The position numbers were made by a program, and so were the translations under genes. DNA of 5,400 nucleotides. Origin: an uncultured Neomegalonema sp. GTDB taxonomy: Bacteria > Pseudomonadota > Alphaproteobacteria > Rhodobacterales > Rhodobacteraceae. The notes under the pieces are model-generated. The model was given only the letters and a program-made list of their open reading frames with translations, had not been told where the DNA came from and searched no databases. How positions within the stretch are numbered: position 1 is the first letter of the stretch; each line of letters starts with the position of its first letter. This document shows, in pieces, positions 5,065 through 5,400 of this stretch. The stretch is from contig CALGNW010000029.1 in assembly GCA_937958345.1 (NCBI GenBank), positions 1 to 5,400 on the forward strand, read 5' to 3'.

Positions 5065-5400
5065 TTACGTCTTTTTCAGCGTCAACTGCGTGACATCCGT
5101 TGTTCCCGCAAGAAAGCACGCGGCACAACTCGCCAGATAGAAATTCCATTTCCGGCGGAACGGTTCGTCAAAGCCCAGCGGTTCGATTTCATCCCAGCGG
5201 TCATTAAAATCGGTCGACCATTTCCGCAGGGTTGTTGAATAGCTTTGCCCGAACTCCTGCGACCCCTGCCAGCTCAAACCGGCCTTGGCGGTCTGGTCCT
5301 TCAACGCACTCGGCGAAGGCAGCATACCGCCGGGGAAAATGTGCTTTTGGACAAAATCGACCTTACCCCGATACCCTTCGAACAGTCTGTCCGCGATGGT
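5065..5400 (-). CDS. Cyclopropane-fatty-acyl-phospholipid synthase family methyltransferase (C-terminal part; 5' end outside window)
   Basis: The last 111 residues are visible; the gene begins beyond the right edge. The frame is open to the window end and reads KVDFVQKHIFPGGMLPSPSA, the conserved block of the CFA synthase family near the substrate-binding part of the C-terminal domain. It is followed by FGQSYSTTLRKW, LGFDEPFRRKWNFYLASCAA and FLAGTTDVTQLTL, the usual end of these proteins. The family transfers a methyl group from S-adenosylmethionine to the double bond of unsaturated acyl chains in membrane lipids, giving cyclopropane or related modified acyl chains. The SAM-binding domain is outside the window, so activity and exact subtype (Cfa or a CFA-like paralogue) cannot be judged. 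The ATG at 5325 is internal to the conserved motif and is not the start. Confidence 0.9.
   Translation of the reverse strand, partial: TIADRLFEGYRGKVDFVQKHIFPGGMLPSPSALKDQTAKAGLSWQGSQEFGQSYSTTLRKWSTDFNDRWDEIEPLGFDEPFRRKWNFYLASCAACFLAGTTDVTQLTLKKT

Noticed and set aside
4520..5140. 206-codon open frame on the plus strand
   Set aside because: It lies antisense to the FAD oxidoreductase and the end of the CFA-synthase-like gene, both well supported, and its product shows no recognisable motif.

Overview
The window looks like chromosomal DNA from an alphaproteobacterium, most likely of the Rhodobacteraceae/Roseobacter group. This is inferred from the moderately high GC content, the compact operons, the ccmI–ruvX–DUF1289 gene string, and the SoxB-type flavoprotein and cyclopropane-fatty-acid-synthase-family proteins. 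No RNA gene, insertion sequence, CRISPR array or phage gene was seen.

Left block (1–1896, minus strand): a tightly packed housekeeping operon reading leftwards. It holds ccmI (cytochrome c maturation, with a probable CTG start behind a strong Shine-Dalgarno sequence), ruvX/yqgF (Holliday-junction-resolvase family, starting at the base right after the ccmI stop) and the N-terminal part of a small DUF1289 cysteine protein that runs off the left edge.

Divergent intergenic region (1897–2067): it separates ccmI from the rightward genes. It holds an 11-bp palindrome and a longer two-part dyad just upstream of the next ribosome binding site. No convincing sigma-70 promoter could be fixed.

Centre (2068–3779, plus strand): a two-gene unit. 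The first gene is a full-length homologue of the beta subunit of heterotetrameric sarcosine oxidase, with the FAD-binding motif and the histidine that carries covalent FMN. The expected soxD/soxA/soxG do not follow. Instead its stop overlaps (TGATG) the start of a small zinc deaminase that closely resembles yeast cytosine deaminase Fcy1, including the substrate-pocket residues. The pair probably acts on one nitrogenous substrate or pathway, but the substrate cannot be read from the sequence.

Right block (3776–5400, minus strand): a FAD-dependent oxidoreductase of the DAO fold, closest to the FOXRED1 type, converges on the deaminase gene; the two stop codons share the bases TTAA. Upstream of it, after a 68-bp gap, lies the C-terminal part of a cyclopropane-fatty-acyl-phospholipid-synthase-family methyltransferase that enters from the right edge.

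The most interesting part is 2068–4996: an apparently orphan SoxB, a yeast-type cytosine deaminase and a FOXRED1-like flavoprotein side by side. All homology statements come from recognising motifs and remembered family sequences; no database search was run.
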